This document shows positions 17,149 to 25,331 of a stretch of DNA of 33,410 nucleotides, piece after piece (the stretch's first letter is position 1; every line of letters starts with the position of its first letter). The stretch lies in contig CAKTUZ010000029.1 of NCBI GenBank assembly GCA_934621605.1, positions 1 to 33,410 of the forward strand, written 5' to 3'. Source of the stretch: an uncultured bacterium (GTDB lineage: Bacteria; Vulcanimicrobiota; Xenobia; Xenobiales; Xenobiaceae). The position numbers and the translations under genes are program-made. The notes below the pieces were generated by a model. It saw only the letters and a program-made list of their open reading frames with translations. It did no database searches and was not told the DNA's origin.

Positions 17149-18147
17149 GTGAAAAAATATAGTCTTCATCGCTACTGTACAGCCCCCATGCTGGGCATAA
17201 CCGATCGCCATTTCCGTCAAATTGCCCGTTTTCTCTCCTCACAAACTCTCACCTATACAGAGCTCGTACACTCTAATGCCATAACTGTTGGCCAATACAG
17301 CCTCAAATTGGCAGACAACGCCAAAGCCGCTCCGGTGGCTCTGCAACTTATAGGTTGTGTTCCTGAAGACCTAGGAGCAGCCGCCGCCAAAGCTTGCCAA
17401 TATGGCTTTGCAGAAATAAATTTTAATGTCGGCTGTCCAAGTCCCCGAGGTATGAGCGGAAACTTTGGCCTTTGCTTAATGGAAGACGCTCCGTTAGTAG
17501 CTAAATGTATCAAAGCTTGCTGCCAAGCTTCTCCTCTGCCGGTAACTTTAAAATGTCGCCTGGGCAGCCGCTTAGATTATAGCTGGGATGAACTGTTACA
17601 TTTTGTAGACTTAAACGCTTCAGCCGGTTGCAGCTGTTTTATTGTACATGCCCGTAAAGCTGATATGAATTTGGACACCCGCAAAAATCGCTCTATTCCT
17701 AAGTTGGAATATGAAAAAGTTTATCGTTTGAAAGAAAAATATCCGGAACTAGAGTGGGTTATTAATGGTGACATAAAAAACAATGAGCAAGCCCTGCAAC
17801 ATTTGCAATACGTTGACGGCGTTATGTTGGGGAGATCGCTGTACCATAATATTTACCTTTTATCTGAAGTTGACAAATTATTTTTTGAGGTAGAGCATCC
17901 CATTTTAAGCCGCGCTCAGTTTATAGAAGAAAAAGTTATCCCTTATGCAGAAGAGGGTTTGACTCAGGGTATAGCTCTATCACATTTTGTACGTCATATT
18001 TTAGGTTTATATCAATATCAAAACAAGGCTAATGCTTGGAGACGCTTTCTGGCTGAAAATGCTTATAAACCAGGTTCGGGAATCGAAATTATCAGACAGG
18101 CTCTACAAATCGTCGAAGAGCCAAAACAATCCAAACCTGAAAAGTAA
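17149..18147 (+). CDS. dusA: tRNA-dihydrouridine synthase, DusA type (U20/U20a)
   Basis: FMN-dependent enzyme that reduces uridine to dihydrouridine in the tRNA D-loop. The product shows the Dus signatures APMLGITDRHFRQ, YTELV, NFNVGCPSPRG (with the catalytic cysteine), FIVHARKA, and INGDIK with DGVMLGR for phosphate binding. The KNRSIPKLEYEKVYRLKEKYP segment is characteristic of DusA rather than DusB or DusC. The frame is open back to 17032, but that GTG lies inside a terminator and would add 39 unconserved residues. The GTG at 17149, with AAAGG upstream, puts the flavin motif about 13 residues in and gives 332 residues, the normal DusA length. mrp follows 39 bases later on the same strand, probably cotranscribed. 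Confidence 0.92.
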   Translation: MKKYSLHRYCTAPMLGITDRHFRQIARFLSSQTLTYTELVHSNAITVGQYSLKLADNAKAAPVALQLIGCVPEDLGAAAAKACQYGFAEINFNVGCPSPRGMSGNFGLCLMEDAPLVAKCIKACCQASPLPVTLKCRLGSRLDYSWDELLHFVDLNASAGCSCFIVHARKADMNLDTRKNRSIPKLEYEKVYRLKEKYPELEWVINGDIKNNEQALQHLQYVDGVMLGRSLYHNIYLLSEVDKLFFEVEHPILSRAQFIEEKVIPYAEEGLTQGIALSHFVRHILGLYQYQNKANAWRRFLAENAYKPGSGIEIIRQALQIVEEPKQSKPEK

Positions 18148-18186
18148 AAGGCTTTAGCAAGTTTAAAGTTGAAACGGCCAAATATT

Positions 18187-19242
18187 ATGAAAGAAAAAAT
18201 TCTTCAAGTATTAAAGAAAATCTGCTTGCCTGATGGCTCGAAAGATCTGTTATCTTTAGGATTAGTTAAAGACCTTGTCATCAACGACGAAAAAAATGCA
18301 AAAATTCACTTGTCTGTCCCGGTCCCTTTTGAAGATGTCGCCTGGCAAGTAAAAAACTCACTCAGAGCAGCTTTACACCAAGAATTGCCCGAGCTTGTTT
18401 GTGAATTGGAAACCGAACAGGAAATTCCTTATGGGAAAATAACTCCAGACACAGTTTTCAAGCAAAGCTCTATCAGGCAATTCATCGCCGTTGCTTCAGG
18501 TAAAGGAGGAGTTGGTAAAAGTACAGTATCAACCAACCTGGCCTGTGCTCTGGCCAGAGCAGGAGCTAAAGTCGGTCTCTTGGACGCCGACGTCTATGGC
18601 CCCAGTTTGCCCATTATGCTCGGTATAAAACGGGCTATGTTACTTACGACTGAAAACCATAAACTTATTCCTATGGAACGTTGCGGTGTAAAAATTATGT
18701 CAGTCGGCCTGCTCTTAGGTGACAATCGTAAGTCGCTACTCTGGCGCGGCCCGATGTTGCACAACCTTATGCAACAATTTTTAGAAGATGTAGAATGGGG
18801 TGAACTGGATTATCTTATTATGGATCTACCTCCGGGAACCGGAGATATTCAAATGTCCTTGGGACAGCTGGCTCCTATCTCTGGAGCCGTCATAGTATCT
18901 ACACCTCAAGATTTAGCCTTAAATGTCGCCGTCAAGGCTGTTGACTTATTTAAAGCTTTAAAAGTGCCTATTGCTGGTCTCATTGAAAACATGAGCTATT
19001 ATATATGTCCTAAATGCGGAGATAGGCAAAACATTTTCGGTACCCGCGGCGCCGAAAATATCAGTCAAGAGTTGCAAGTGCCTTTATTGGGCACTATTCC
19101 CTTGGAAATAGATATTCGCAAAGCCGGCGACAAGGGAATTCCCATTATCGTATCGGAGCCGGATAGTCCATCCGGAGAGGCTTTTGATTCTATTGCTCGC
19201 CGTTTATCTGTACGTTTGGCCGATTTAAGCGCCCAAGCGTAG
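18187..19242 (+). CDS. mrp: Mrp/ApbC-type iron-sulfur cluster carrier ATPase
   Basis: Cytosolic P-loop ATPase of the Mrp/Nbp35 family that carries and delivers [4Fe-4S] clusters to apoproteins. The N-terminal region (about 1-90) is a MIP18/DUF59-like domain. The deviant Walker A VASGKGGVGKST begins near residue 102 and is followed by LLDADVYGPSLP. IMDLPPGTGDIQ is the Walker B/switch segment. MSYYICPKCG contains the CxxC that binds the bridging cluster. A TTG at 18169 is in frame, but the ATG at 18187 gives the family-like N terminus of MKEKILQVLKK. No strong ribosome site is visible for either. It lies close downstream of dusA. Fe-S delivery would serve clients such as the SdaA encoded in this window. 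Identity is secure. Confidence 0.93.
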   Translation: MKEKILQVLKKICLPDGSKDLLSLGLVKDLVINDEKNAKIHLSVPVPFEDVAWQVKNSLRAALHQELPELVCELETEQEIPYGKITPDTVFKQSSIRQFIAVASGKGGVGKSTVSTNLACALARAGAKVGLLDADVYGPSLPIMLGIKRAMLLTTENHKLIPMERCGVKIMSVGLLLGDNRKSLLWRGPMLHNLMQQFLEDVEWGELDYLIMDLPPGTGDIQMSLGQLAPISGAVIVSTPQDLALNVAVKAVDLFKALKVPIAGLIENMSYYICPKCGDRQNIFGTRGAENISQELQVPLLGTIPLEIDIRKAGDKGIPIIVSEPDSPSGEAFDSIARRLSVRLADLSAQA

Positions 19243-19266
19243 TTAAACAAACAAATAGCTCTCGTG

Positions 19267-19308
19267 GTAAAATTGCCTGCCTTGTTCTTGTCAAGTAGGC
19301 AATTTTAC
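19267..19308. terminator. Bidirectional terminator between mrp and rnd
   Basis: GTAAAATTGCCT at 19267-19278 pairs perfectly with AGGCAATTTTAC at 19297-19308, and CTTG/CAAG can extend the stem inside the loop. It lies between two convergent genes, with T-rich DNA in the 3' arm in both directions. Confidence 0.85.
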
Positions 19309-19311
19309 TTA

Positions 19312-20451
19312 TCAGGAATTGATTATTTCCAAAAGTTTTGAACCATACTCCTTAATAAGATCCGGAGAGGCTATATCGAGCTTTTCCAATTCAGCTTGGT
19401 TTTTGGGCGAATTAGCAACCAATATACCCAACATTTTATTAGTTAAAAGAGCACTGTTTATCTTACCGGCTTTGGCATATTTATTGCGCCAAGAACGCAA
19501 ACGATCAAAAAGATGACTCTGCTTCTCGTTAAAATGATGGCCTTCTCTGCGAGATTCTTGGGGCCAACTTATGGGGCCTTCTTCTCTACCCCGACGTACC
19601 GCATCCACAAGTGAATTACTAACTTTAGTCATCATTTCCAAATGGCTGGATTTAGCAAAAAAGGCTAATACTTCCTCAGTTGTTTCCGGAGCGCAATCAG
19701 CTAAGCGAACCAAAGAGTAATCGGACATAATTCTAAAAGGAGCCAAATCAAATTGTCTGGCCAACTGATCACGCCAAATATACAAAGATCGCAGCACAGA
19801 ATAAGAAGCTGCATGTAAATTACGCACATTCTTAACACTAACCCAGTTGTCAGGCGAAAATTCCTTATGATTTAAGCGAGTTTTCAAAATACCTTCGCAC
19901 ATACGCTCAGCTACGCTTGTCAAATTAGCCTCTTCCAATTTTGGCAACAACAACTCACGCAATTCTATCAAGAAACGGGTATCATATCTGGCATAATGAT
20001 CCATTTCCGGCGGCAGCGGTCTAATAGTCCAATCGGCTCTCTGATACTGCTTGTCCAAGTCTATATCAAAATAAAGCTTAATTAAACCGGCTAGGCCCTT
20101 ACTGGGTAAGTCTAGCAACTCAGCAGCTACGTAAGTATCGAAAATACGATTAAAAACGATATTGTGATCACGACGCAAATGAGGGACATCGTTACTGCCG
20201 GCGTGGAAAATGGCCGTACAATTTGGATCATTGAAAATTTCATTTAAAGGAGAAAGATCTAAATGGAGAGGATCGACTAAATAATCGGTATCTTGAGAAG
20301 AAAGCTGCACTAAACAAACTTTATCATGGTAATGATAACAGCAATCCATTTCGGTATCGATAGCGACAAGTTTGATACCACGCAGTTCTTCAATTAAAGA
20401 GTGCAGAGCTTCCACAGTATCGACAATAGGTGGGGTGTGATGAGAATCCAT
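19312..20451 (-). CDS. rnd: Ribonuclease D
   Basis: 3'-5' exoribonuclease that trims tRNA precursors and other structured RNAs, of the DEDDy family. In the 379-residue product ExoI is D32-x-E34 (AIDTEMD), ExoII is FHAGSND with Asp 88, and ExoIII is Y153-x3-D157 (YARYDTRFL). All four metal-binding acidic residues and the tyrosine are present. An HRDC-like helical domain follows at about 207-295, and the length fits E. coli RNase D (375). The gene lies just after tRNA-Leu but is separated by a terminator, so it is probably a separate unit. A tRNA-processing enzyme beside a tRNA gene may be coincidence. Identity is firm. Confidence 0.93.
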   Translation of the reverse strand: MDSHHTPPIVDTVEALHSLIEELRGIKLVAIDTEMDCCYHYHDKVCLVQLSSQDTDYLVDPLHLDLSPLNEIFNDPNCTAIFHAGSNDVPHLRRDHNIVFNRIFDTYVAAELLDLPSKGLAGLIKLYFDIDLDKQYQRADWTIRPLPPEMDHYARYDTRFLIELRELLLPKLEEANLTSVAERMCEGILKTRLNHKEFSPDNWVSVKNVRNLHAASYSVLRSLYIWRDQLARQFDLAPFRIMSDYSLVRLADCAPETTEEVLAFFAKSSHLEMMTKVSNSLVDAVRRGREEGPISWPQESRREGHHFNEKQSHLFDRLRSWRNKYAKAGKINSALLTNKMLGILVANSPKNQAELEKLDIASPDLIKEYGSKLLEIINS

Positions 20452-20492
20452 ACTCGATCAAATCCTCTAAAAATATCTGCATAAAAAAAAAC

Positions 20493-20519
20493 AATCCAAG
20501 CGGCTAGGCTGCTTGGATT
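20493..20519 (-). terminator. Terminator of tRNA-Leu
   Basis: AATCCAAGC at 20493-20501 pairs perfectly with GCTTGGATT at 20511-20519 over a nine-base loop. On the minus strand it is followed by nine T residues. It lies just after the tRNA and before rnd. Confidence 0.9.
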
Positions 20520-20527
20520 CTTCTTTA

Positions 20528-20614
20528 TGGTGCCCAGAGCCGGGGTCGAACCGGCACTCCCTTGCGGGAACGGGTGTTTGAGACCCGCGCGTCTACCAAT
20601 TCCGCCATCTAGGC
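20528..20614 (-). tRNA. tRNA-Leu (CAA)
   Basis: The 87-base gene folds as a class II tRNA. The acceptor stem GCCTAGA/TCTGGGC has one G-U pair. The anticodon stem CGGGT/ACCCG closes the loop CTCAAAC, giving anticodon CAA for UUG codons. There is a long variable arm with CCCGCAAGGG, a T-arm containing GGTTCGACCCC, and an encoded CCA. It has its own near-consensus promoter upstream and terminator downstream, so it is a single-gene unit. Confidence 0.97.
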
Positions 20615-20627
20615 GGGCAACGACAGT

Positions 20628-20656
20628 ATAATATCCATTTGGCTATCGTCTGTCAA
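20628..20656 (-). promoter_or_regulatory. Sigma-70-like promoter of tRNA-Leu
   Basis: On the minus strand, TTGACA (20651-20656) and TATTAT (20628-20633) are separated by exactly 17 bases. The -35 is perfect and the -10 differs at one base. The expected start is only a few bases before the tRNA, as is usual for tRNA genes. Confidence 0.85.
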
Positions 20657-20684
20657 GGGGTATGTAGAAAAAAAGTAAAAAAAA

Positions 20685-20704
20685 GCAACCCCTGCTGAGG
20701 TTGC
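20685..20704 (-). terminator. Terminator of the PIN-TRAM / ispD operon
   Basis: GCAACC at 20685-20690 pairs with GGTTGC at 20699-20704 over an eight-base loop. On the minus strand it is followed by a run of eight T residues. It lies just after the stop codon of the Trp-rich gene and before the tRNA-Leu promoter. Confidence 0.85.
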
Positions 20705-20715
20705 CCCAAAAACCA

Positions 20716-21147
20716 CTAAATACCGCTGCCATCCCTTTTCCACCACTGCCAAGAGGGAATTTTATGATCAAGGTTCACCGTAGTACGATTCAGATACCAC
20801 CACCAGCGGCTAATTGGCGGATTATTGATAATTTGGTATTGTTTAAAATTAGCATGACCGACTTCTTGCACAAAAATACTGGCTTTGGCTCGCAGTTGCA
20901 AGTCAAGTTCGCGTACTTTAATCCAGCGACTCTTAAGATCAATTCCTTTATCATTAATCAAAGCGTCCAGCATATCTTGAACTTCATCGCGATAATAAAG
21001 AAGTTGGGCAGCTGTATATTTTAAACTGCCAATCTGGCTGACATACTTGCCGTAATCAGCCAAAGAAGCATCTAAATACTGAAGCAATTCAGCGGTTTGC
21101 AGACCATCGTGCTCACCGTTTGGATGGTCGGCTCCCTCTTTAGACAT
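20716..21147 (-). CDS. Small Trp-rich protein coupled to ispD, function unknown
   Basis: I do not recognise this 143-residue protein. Residues about 17-100 look helical and polar, with no signal peptide or membrane helix. The last 35 residues are unusually aromatic, with SRWWWYLNR and PSWQWWKRD. Its ATG overlaps the ispD stop by eight bases (ATGTCTAA) in another frame. Its ribosome site GGAGGAAA lies inside the last ispD codons, so translation is very likely coupled. A terminator follows directly. The strong site, coupling and lack of another frame on this strand support a real gene. A role linked to IspD or to the preceding membrane PIN-TRAM protein is only a guess from position. Confidence 0.7.
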   Translation of the reverse strand: MSKEGADHPNGEHDGLQTAELLQYLDASLADYGKYVSQIGSLKYTAAQLLYYRDEVQDMLDALINDKGIDLKSRWIKVRELDLQLRAKASIFVQEVGHANFKQYQIINNPPISRWWWYLNRTTVNLDHKIPSWQWWKRDGSGI

Positions 21148-22003
21148 AGATTTCCTCCAACAAACGTCTGGCTACAGCAATATCATCTATAGTGGTAATC
21201 TTTAAGTTGGTATATTCGCCCGGCAAAACTAAAACTTTACCACCGCAGCGTTCTACTAAACTGGCGTCATCGGTACCTAAGAAGCCGCTCTGCTCAGCTT
21301 CCTCGTAAGCTCGCACCAAAGCTTCAAAACGAAACATTTGAGGAGTTTGTATAGCCCGCAATTCAGCACGTTTCAAAGTTGTGCGCACACAACCGAACTG
21401 GTCGACACACTTGATAGTATCTTTTACGGCCACACCGGGAATTACTCCCCAAACAGAGCCTCCAGCCTGAGCTTCTGCTTTACTGTCTTTTCCCCACAAA
21501 CCACTCTTAGTTAAACCTTCATAACTGAAATCATTGACGAGATCCAGGTTTTTTTCCAATTCCAACCAATCTTTGTAACTAAACTGAGCATCAACTTGAC
21601 TGCGATAATTTTTGCCAGATAAACTGCTGCGCAACAAATTGGCATACAAATCGGAAACTAACTTTTCTGTCACCAGAGGACGAGCGCCGTCATGTACAGC
21701 TACAAACCTGCACTTGGTAGAACGCAAGACATTTAAAGCTATGTTTATAGAATCTTGGCGTTCTTTTCCTCCTTCAACTACGGCTAAAAGTTTATTGATT
21801 CCGTATTCTTTACACAAATGACGATAATCTTCAATACAATTAGCTGAAGCGGTGACAACAATACAATCTACAAAATCAAGACGATTAAATAATTCCAAAG
21901 TGTGAGCCAAAACGGGCTTATCCCCCAAAGGTAACATCAACTTATTGATCCCACCCATACGCCGACTACTTCCGGCAGCTGTAATAATCACACTAAGAGA
22001 CAT
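21140..22003 (-). CDS. ispD: 2-C-methyl-D-erythritol 4-phosphate cytidylyltransferase
   Basis: Joins CTP and methylerythritol phosphate to form CDP-methylerythritol in the non-mevalonate isoprenoid pathway. The 287-residue product shows the CTP-binding loop ITAAGSSRRMGG with K21, EGGKERQDS (77-85) and VHDGARPLV (103-111). It also has VAVKDTIK (191-198), TPQMFR (220-225), TDDASLVE and NLKITTIDD. All catalytic landmarks are present. The usual length is about 230. The excess is one insertion of roughly 60 residues at about 123-182, between VHDGARP and VAVKDT, where other IspD proteins have a short link. The reading frame through it is intact and not repetitive. The gene follows a PIN-TRAM gene, an order also found in Bacillus (yacL-ispD), but no ispF follows. 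Identity is firm; the role of the insertion is unknown. Confidence 0.92.
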   Translation of the reverse strand: MSLSVIITAAGSSRRMGGINKLMLPLGDKPVLAHTLELFNRLDFVDCIVVTASANCIEDYRHLCKEYGINKLLAVVEGGKERQDSINIALNVLRSTKCRFVAVHDGARPLVTEKLVSDLYANLLRSSLSGKNYRSQVDAQFSYKDWLELEKNLDLVNDFSYEGLTKSGLWGKDSKAEAQAGGSVWGVIPGVAVKDTIKCVDQFGCVRTTLKRAELRAIQTPQMFRFEALVRAYEEAEQSGFLGTDDASLVERCGGKVLVLPGEYTNLKITTIDDIAVARRLLEEIYV

Positions 22004-22051
22004 AATTCTTTGACACCCTCTTGATCTTTATTTAAACATTGACAATAGAAA

Positions 22052-23164
22052 CTAATTAGCAGGAGCTGAGCTCGCATGAGCAGCACAACCTTTTTTCCCC
22101 AAACAACGGCTAAAAAACATACGACCGGCCGTAGTTTGTACTACTGAAGCTATTTCCACATCAACTATCTCACCAACATAACGACGGCCACCTTCTATCA
22201 CTATCATGGTACCGTCATCAAGATAACCGACGCCCTGACCTGCTTCTTTACCAGCTTTGATAACTTTGATACTCATAGTTTCACCAGCAATGATAACCGG
22301 CTTTAAAGCGCTAGTTAAAACATTGACATTGAGTACTTTTACACCTTGTACCGCAGCCACCTTAGCCAAATTAAAATCTGTAGTACACAAATGCGCCGAC
22401 AGTTCCAGAGCAAGCTGTATAAGTTTAGCATCTACACCGTGTTCAGGAAAGTCACGATTGAAAATTTCTATATCATCAGCTTTACGCAAGTCATTAAGCA
22501 AATCGAGACCGCGACGACCACGATTGCGTTTAAGCATATCTTCAGAGTCAGCTAAAGTCTGTAATTCTTGCAACACAAAACGCGGCACCACTATAGTTCC
22601 GTCCAAAAAACCAGACTCGCGCAGCATAACGATACGTCCGTCAATAATAACACTAGTGTCGAGCAAGACAATACGCGAACCGACAAACCCGTTGGCAGAA
22701 ATAACTTTACCCAAACTGTGTACATATACCAATTGGCTGCCAAACCAAGCACCTAAAGTACCCAAAAAGATCGTACTCATAACGATAAACATCGGCCCTA
22801 AATAATCGCCGATCACCGGAATAGCGCTAAAGGATACTTTTTCCAAAGCTAAATTTACGAAAAAAGCCACAATCAAGCCGAACAAGAGTCCGATAGATCC
22901 CATCAAAACTTCTTGCACAGGAAGCTTTTTCAAAGTGGAAGCCAAAGCGACCACAGCTTTCATCACTAAAAAAGTACATACAGGAGCCAAAATATAGCCG
23001 ATCAAAATACCGAACAAGATCATGGCTACCGAGTTGCTCCAGAGCAAACTCGGAGGCAGCCCCTGGGAAAAGAATCGCTCGGTATGAATAGAAAGACTAT
23101 ATCCACACAGTCCGCCAAAAATAATTAAAATTACGTAGAAAAGCCTAAGTAAAAATTTTTCCAT
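22052..23164 (-). CDS. Membrane-anchored PIN-TRAM domain protein (YacL-like)
   Basis: The 370-residue product starts with four predicted transmembrane helices (about 5-25, 42-75, 85-108, 122-148). A PIN nuclease domain follows from about 165, with LLDTSVIIDGR (Asp 169), VLQELQTLADSED and TTDFNLAKVA (Asp 263). A TRAM domain for RNA binding follows at about 294-355 (GQGVGYLDDGTMIVIEGGR...GEIVDVEI). The acidic PIN residues for metal binding are present, so an RNase at the inner membrane is likely. Its target is unknown. The domain order matches Bacillus YacL, and ispD is next on the same strand 48 bases away, as in Bacillus. The last 20 residues add a Cys- and Ala-containing tail. It is probably the first gene of a three-gene operon. 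Confidence 0.9.
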   Translation of the reverse strand: MEKFLLRLFYVILIIFGGLCGYSLSIHTERFFSQGLPPSLLWSNSVAMILFGILIGYILAPVCTFLVMKAVVALASTLKKLPVQEVLMGSIGLLFGLIVAFFVNLALEKVSFSAIPVIGDYLGPMFIVMSTIFLGTLGAWFGSQLVYVHSLGKVISANGFVGSRIVLLDTSVIIDGRIVMLRESGFLDGTIVVPRFVLQELQTLADSEDMLKRNRGRRGLDLLNDLRKADDIEIFNRDFPEHGVDAKLIQLALELSAHLCTTDFNLAKVAAVQGVKVLNVNVLTSALKPVIIAGETMSIKVIKAGKEAGQGVGYLDDGTMIVIEGGRRYVGEIVDVEIASVVQTTAGRMFFSRCLGKKGCAAHASSAPAN

Positions 23165-23252
23165 AGAATAATTTCCGTTCTCCGGACGCTCCTTTCATAA
23201 AACTTAGACTTATCCCATCTCATAAAAAAACGGAAAGCTCTAAGAAAAAAGA

Positions 23253-23271
23253 GCCGAGTCAGAGGCTCGGC
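23253..23271 (-). terminator. Terminator of argS
   Basis: GCCGAG at 23253-23258 pairs perfectly with CTCGGC at 23266-23271 over a seven-base loop. On the minus strand it is followed by TCTTTTTTC. It lies 23 bases after the argS stop and before the PIN-TRAM gene. Confidence 0.85.
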
Positions 23272-23293
23272 CGAAGAGTTATATAATCAAAAG

Positions 23294-25075
23294 TTACATC
23301 CGCTCAACAGTTTTTAAGCCCAACAGGCCCAACCCTAACTTAAGTACGCGAGCCGTTTCCGAGCAAATAGTTAAGCGGGAGCTGCGAATATCAGCTTCAG
23401 GAGCCGACAATACAGGGCAATTTTCGTAAAATTTCATATACAGGCCGGACAGAGTGTAAAGATAGTCACACAGTAAATTGAGTCTCCAACCATCGGCAAC
23501 TTGAGCAATAATTTCATTAAAACGCGCTAATTGCAAAAGCAAACGCCTCTCGGCCGGGTGAGAGATAGTAATCTTGCCCAATTCAAACTCACCTGCTTTG
23601 CGTACAATAGAGCGAATTCTGGCATAAGCATACAACAAGTAAGGAGCAGTATTGCCTTCCATAGCCAACATTTTATCAAAACTGAAGACATAATCGCTCA
23701 AACGATTTTGAGAAAGATCGGCATATTTCACGGCGCCTATGCCCACAGCTTCAGCAATTTCTTCAATTTCAGCTTCGCTAAACTCTCGACCTTGACCGGT
23801 CTGAATATTGCTATGAGCTATGTCCACGGCTTCCTGTAACAAATCAGCTAAATGAATATTGCGTCCGGCTCTGGTCTTTAAAGGCTTATTATCTTGGCCT
23901 AATACAGATCCGAAAGGTACATGCTCCAACTTGGTATCTCCTACCCAACCGGCGATATTACCAGCAGCAAAGAACATCTTAAAATGCAAACTCTGACGTA
24001 AATCTGTAGTGTAGATAATCCAGTCGGCTTTCAGTTCCTGAGTGCGATAGCGCAAACAAGCCAAATCAGTAGTAGCGTAAAGATAAGCGCCATCAGTTTT
24101 TTGAATAATTAAGGGTAAAGGCTCCCCTTCGGGGTTAGCGAACATAGGCGTGCCGTCCTCTTTATACATGAAGACACAGACAGCACCTTGGTTTTTAACA
24201 ACTTCCATGGGACGGCTACCGGCGGGAAAACGCTTTTGTAAATCAGCCACAACTTCGGGTAACATAGGATTATAAAAACTTTCACCTACAACGTCCTCTC
24301 GAGTAAGCAACACGTTTAGTCTGGCATAAAGTTTATAAATATGTTCCAACGATTTATCGACAATACAACGCCACACACGCAAGGTATCGGGATCACCCTG
24401 ATGCAAGGCTACTACTCTGGCGCGAGAAAGTTCTCTAAAATGCTCGTCTTCCTGGGCTAAAGCCTGACTTTCGCGATATAAAGCCTCCAAATCGCTGAGA
24501 TCGGCCTCTTCGCAATCCACTTTGGCATGATCCATAATCCAAGCACAAAGTAAGCCGAACTGAGTTCCCCAATCTCCAACGTGATTGTCGCGCCTGACTT
24601 CGTAACCTAAATAGCCCAAAATACGACAAACAGCGTCACCTATAATGGTACTGCGCAAATGACCTACATGAAGTTGCTTGGAAACATTGGGGCAGGAATA
24701 GTCGACAATAACTTTTTGCTCCTGTTTTTCCTGAATTTCACTAATATTTTTCAGCATATCGCTTAGGATATGCTCTTGCAAAGTAATATTTACAAATCCC
24801 GGACCTGCTACTTCACAGTCAGCAACAATCGGCTCTTGACCATGTTGTTGAGCGATTCTTTTATCTATTTCTACAAACGCTTCGGCCAGCTGCTGCCCTA
24901 TTTGGCGCGGATTCATTTTCAAGCGCTTAGAAAGTCCCATGGCCGCGTTGCACTGGTAATCACCATGTTTTTCATCTTTGGTAGGCATAAGCAGAGGTAA
25001 AGCATCTTCTAAGCCCAATTTTTCTTTAATCGCTAGATTTATAATATTTTCTAATTTAGCTGCCAGAGTAATCAT
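23294..25075 (-). CDS. argS: Arginyl-tRNA synthetase
   Basis: Class I synthetase that charges tRNA-Arg. In the 593-residue protein the N-terminal tRNA-binding domain (about 1-110) is followed by the catalytic core with the HIGH-type motif HVGH in SKQLHVGHLRST. The core also has RDNHVGDWGTQFG, and the KMSKS-equivalent segment GQDNKPLKTRAGR where bacterial ArgS often lacks KMSKS itself. A C-terminal DALR anticodon-binding domain begins near MLAMEGNTAPYLLYAYAR. It ends with the conserved VERM. GGGAGG lies just before the ATG. The length is that of the family and nothing is missing. It is divergent from an MFS transporter gene across about 250 bases with no T-box-like leader that I can see. Identity is very secure. 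Confidence 0.97.
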   Translation of the reverse strand: MITLAAKLENIINLAIKEKLGLEDALPLLMPTKDEKHGDYQCNAAMGLSKRLKMNPRQIGQQLAEAFVEIDKRIAQQHGQEPIVADCEVAGPGFVNITLQEHILSDMLKNISEIQEKQEQKVIVDYSCPNVSKQLHVGHLRSTIIGDAVCRILGYLGYEVRRDNHVGDWGTQFGLLCAWIMDHAKVDCEEADLSDLEALYRESQALAQEDEHFRELSRARVVALHQGDPDTLRVWRCIVDKSLEHIYKLYARLNVLLTREDVVGESFYNPMLPEVVADLQKRFPAGSRPMEVVKNQGAVCVFMYKEDGTPMFANPEGEPLPLIIQKTDGAYLYATTDLACLRYRTQELKADWIIYTTDLRQSLHFKMFFAAGNIAGWVGDTKLEHVPFGSVLGQDNKPLKTRAGRNIHLADLLQEAVDIAHSNIQTGQGREFSEAEIEEIAEAVGIGAVKYADLSQNRLSDYVFSFDKMLAMEGNTAPYLLYAYARIRSIVRKAGEFELGKITISHPAERRLLLQLARFNEIIAQVADGWRLNLLCDYLYTLSGLYMKFYENCPVLSAPEADIRSSRLTICSETARVLKLGLGLLGLKTVERM

Positions 25076-25331
25076 GGAAGTACCTCCCGAAAAATAGACA
25101 CCTGATAATAAAACTTACTCAATAAACAGCCCACTTTTCTAAGCAGAACCTACGCCCTCCTCTTTTCAACAGACTAAGCTACTATTTTAGTTATGGTAAA
25201 GTTTTAATTTTATTGATAAACTGGAAGTTCGCGGCATAGGTACATCGAATTGCTACTGATTTGTGTCGTGGTCAAAATTATTATAAAGAGCGAAATTCTT
25301 TTCAACTCGTTTTCATGCAAGGAGAGTGCCT

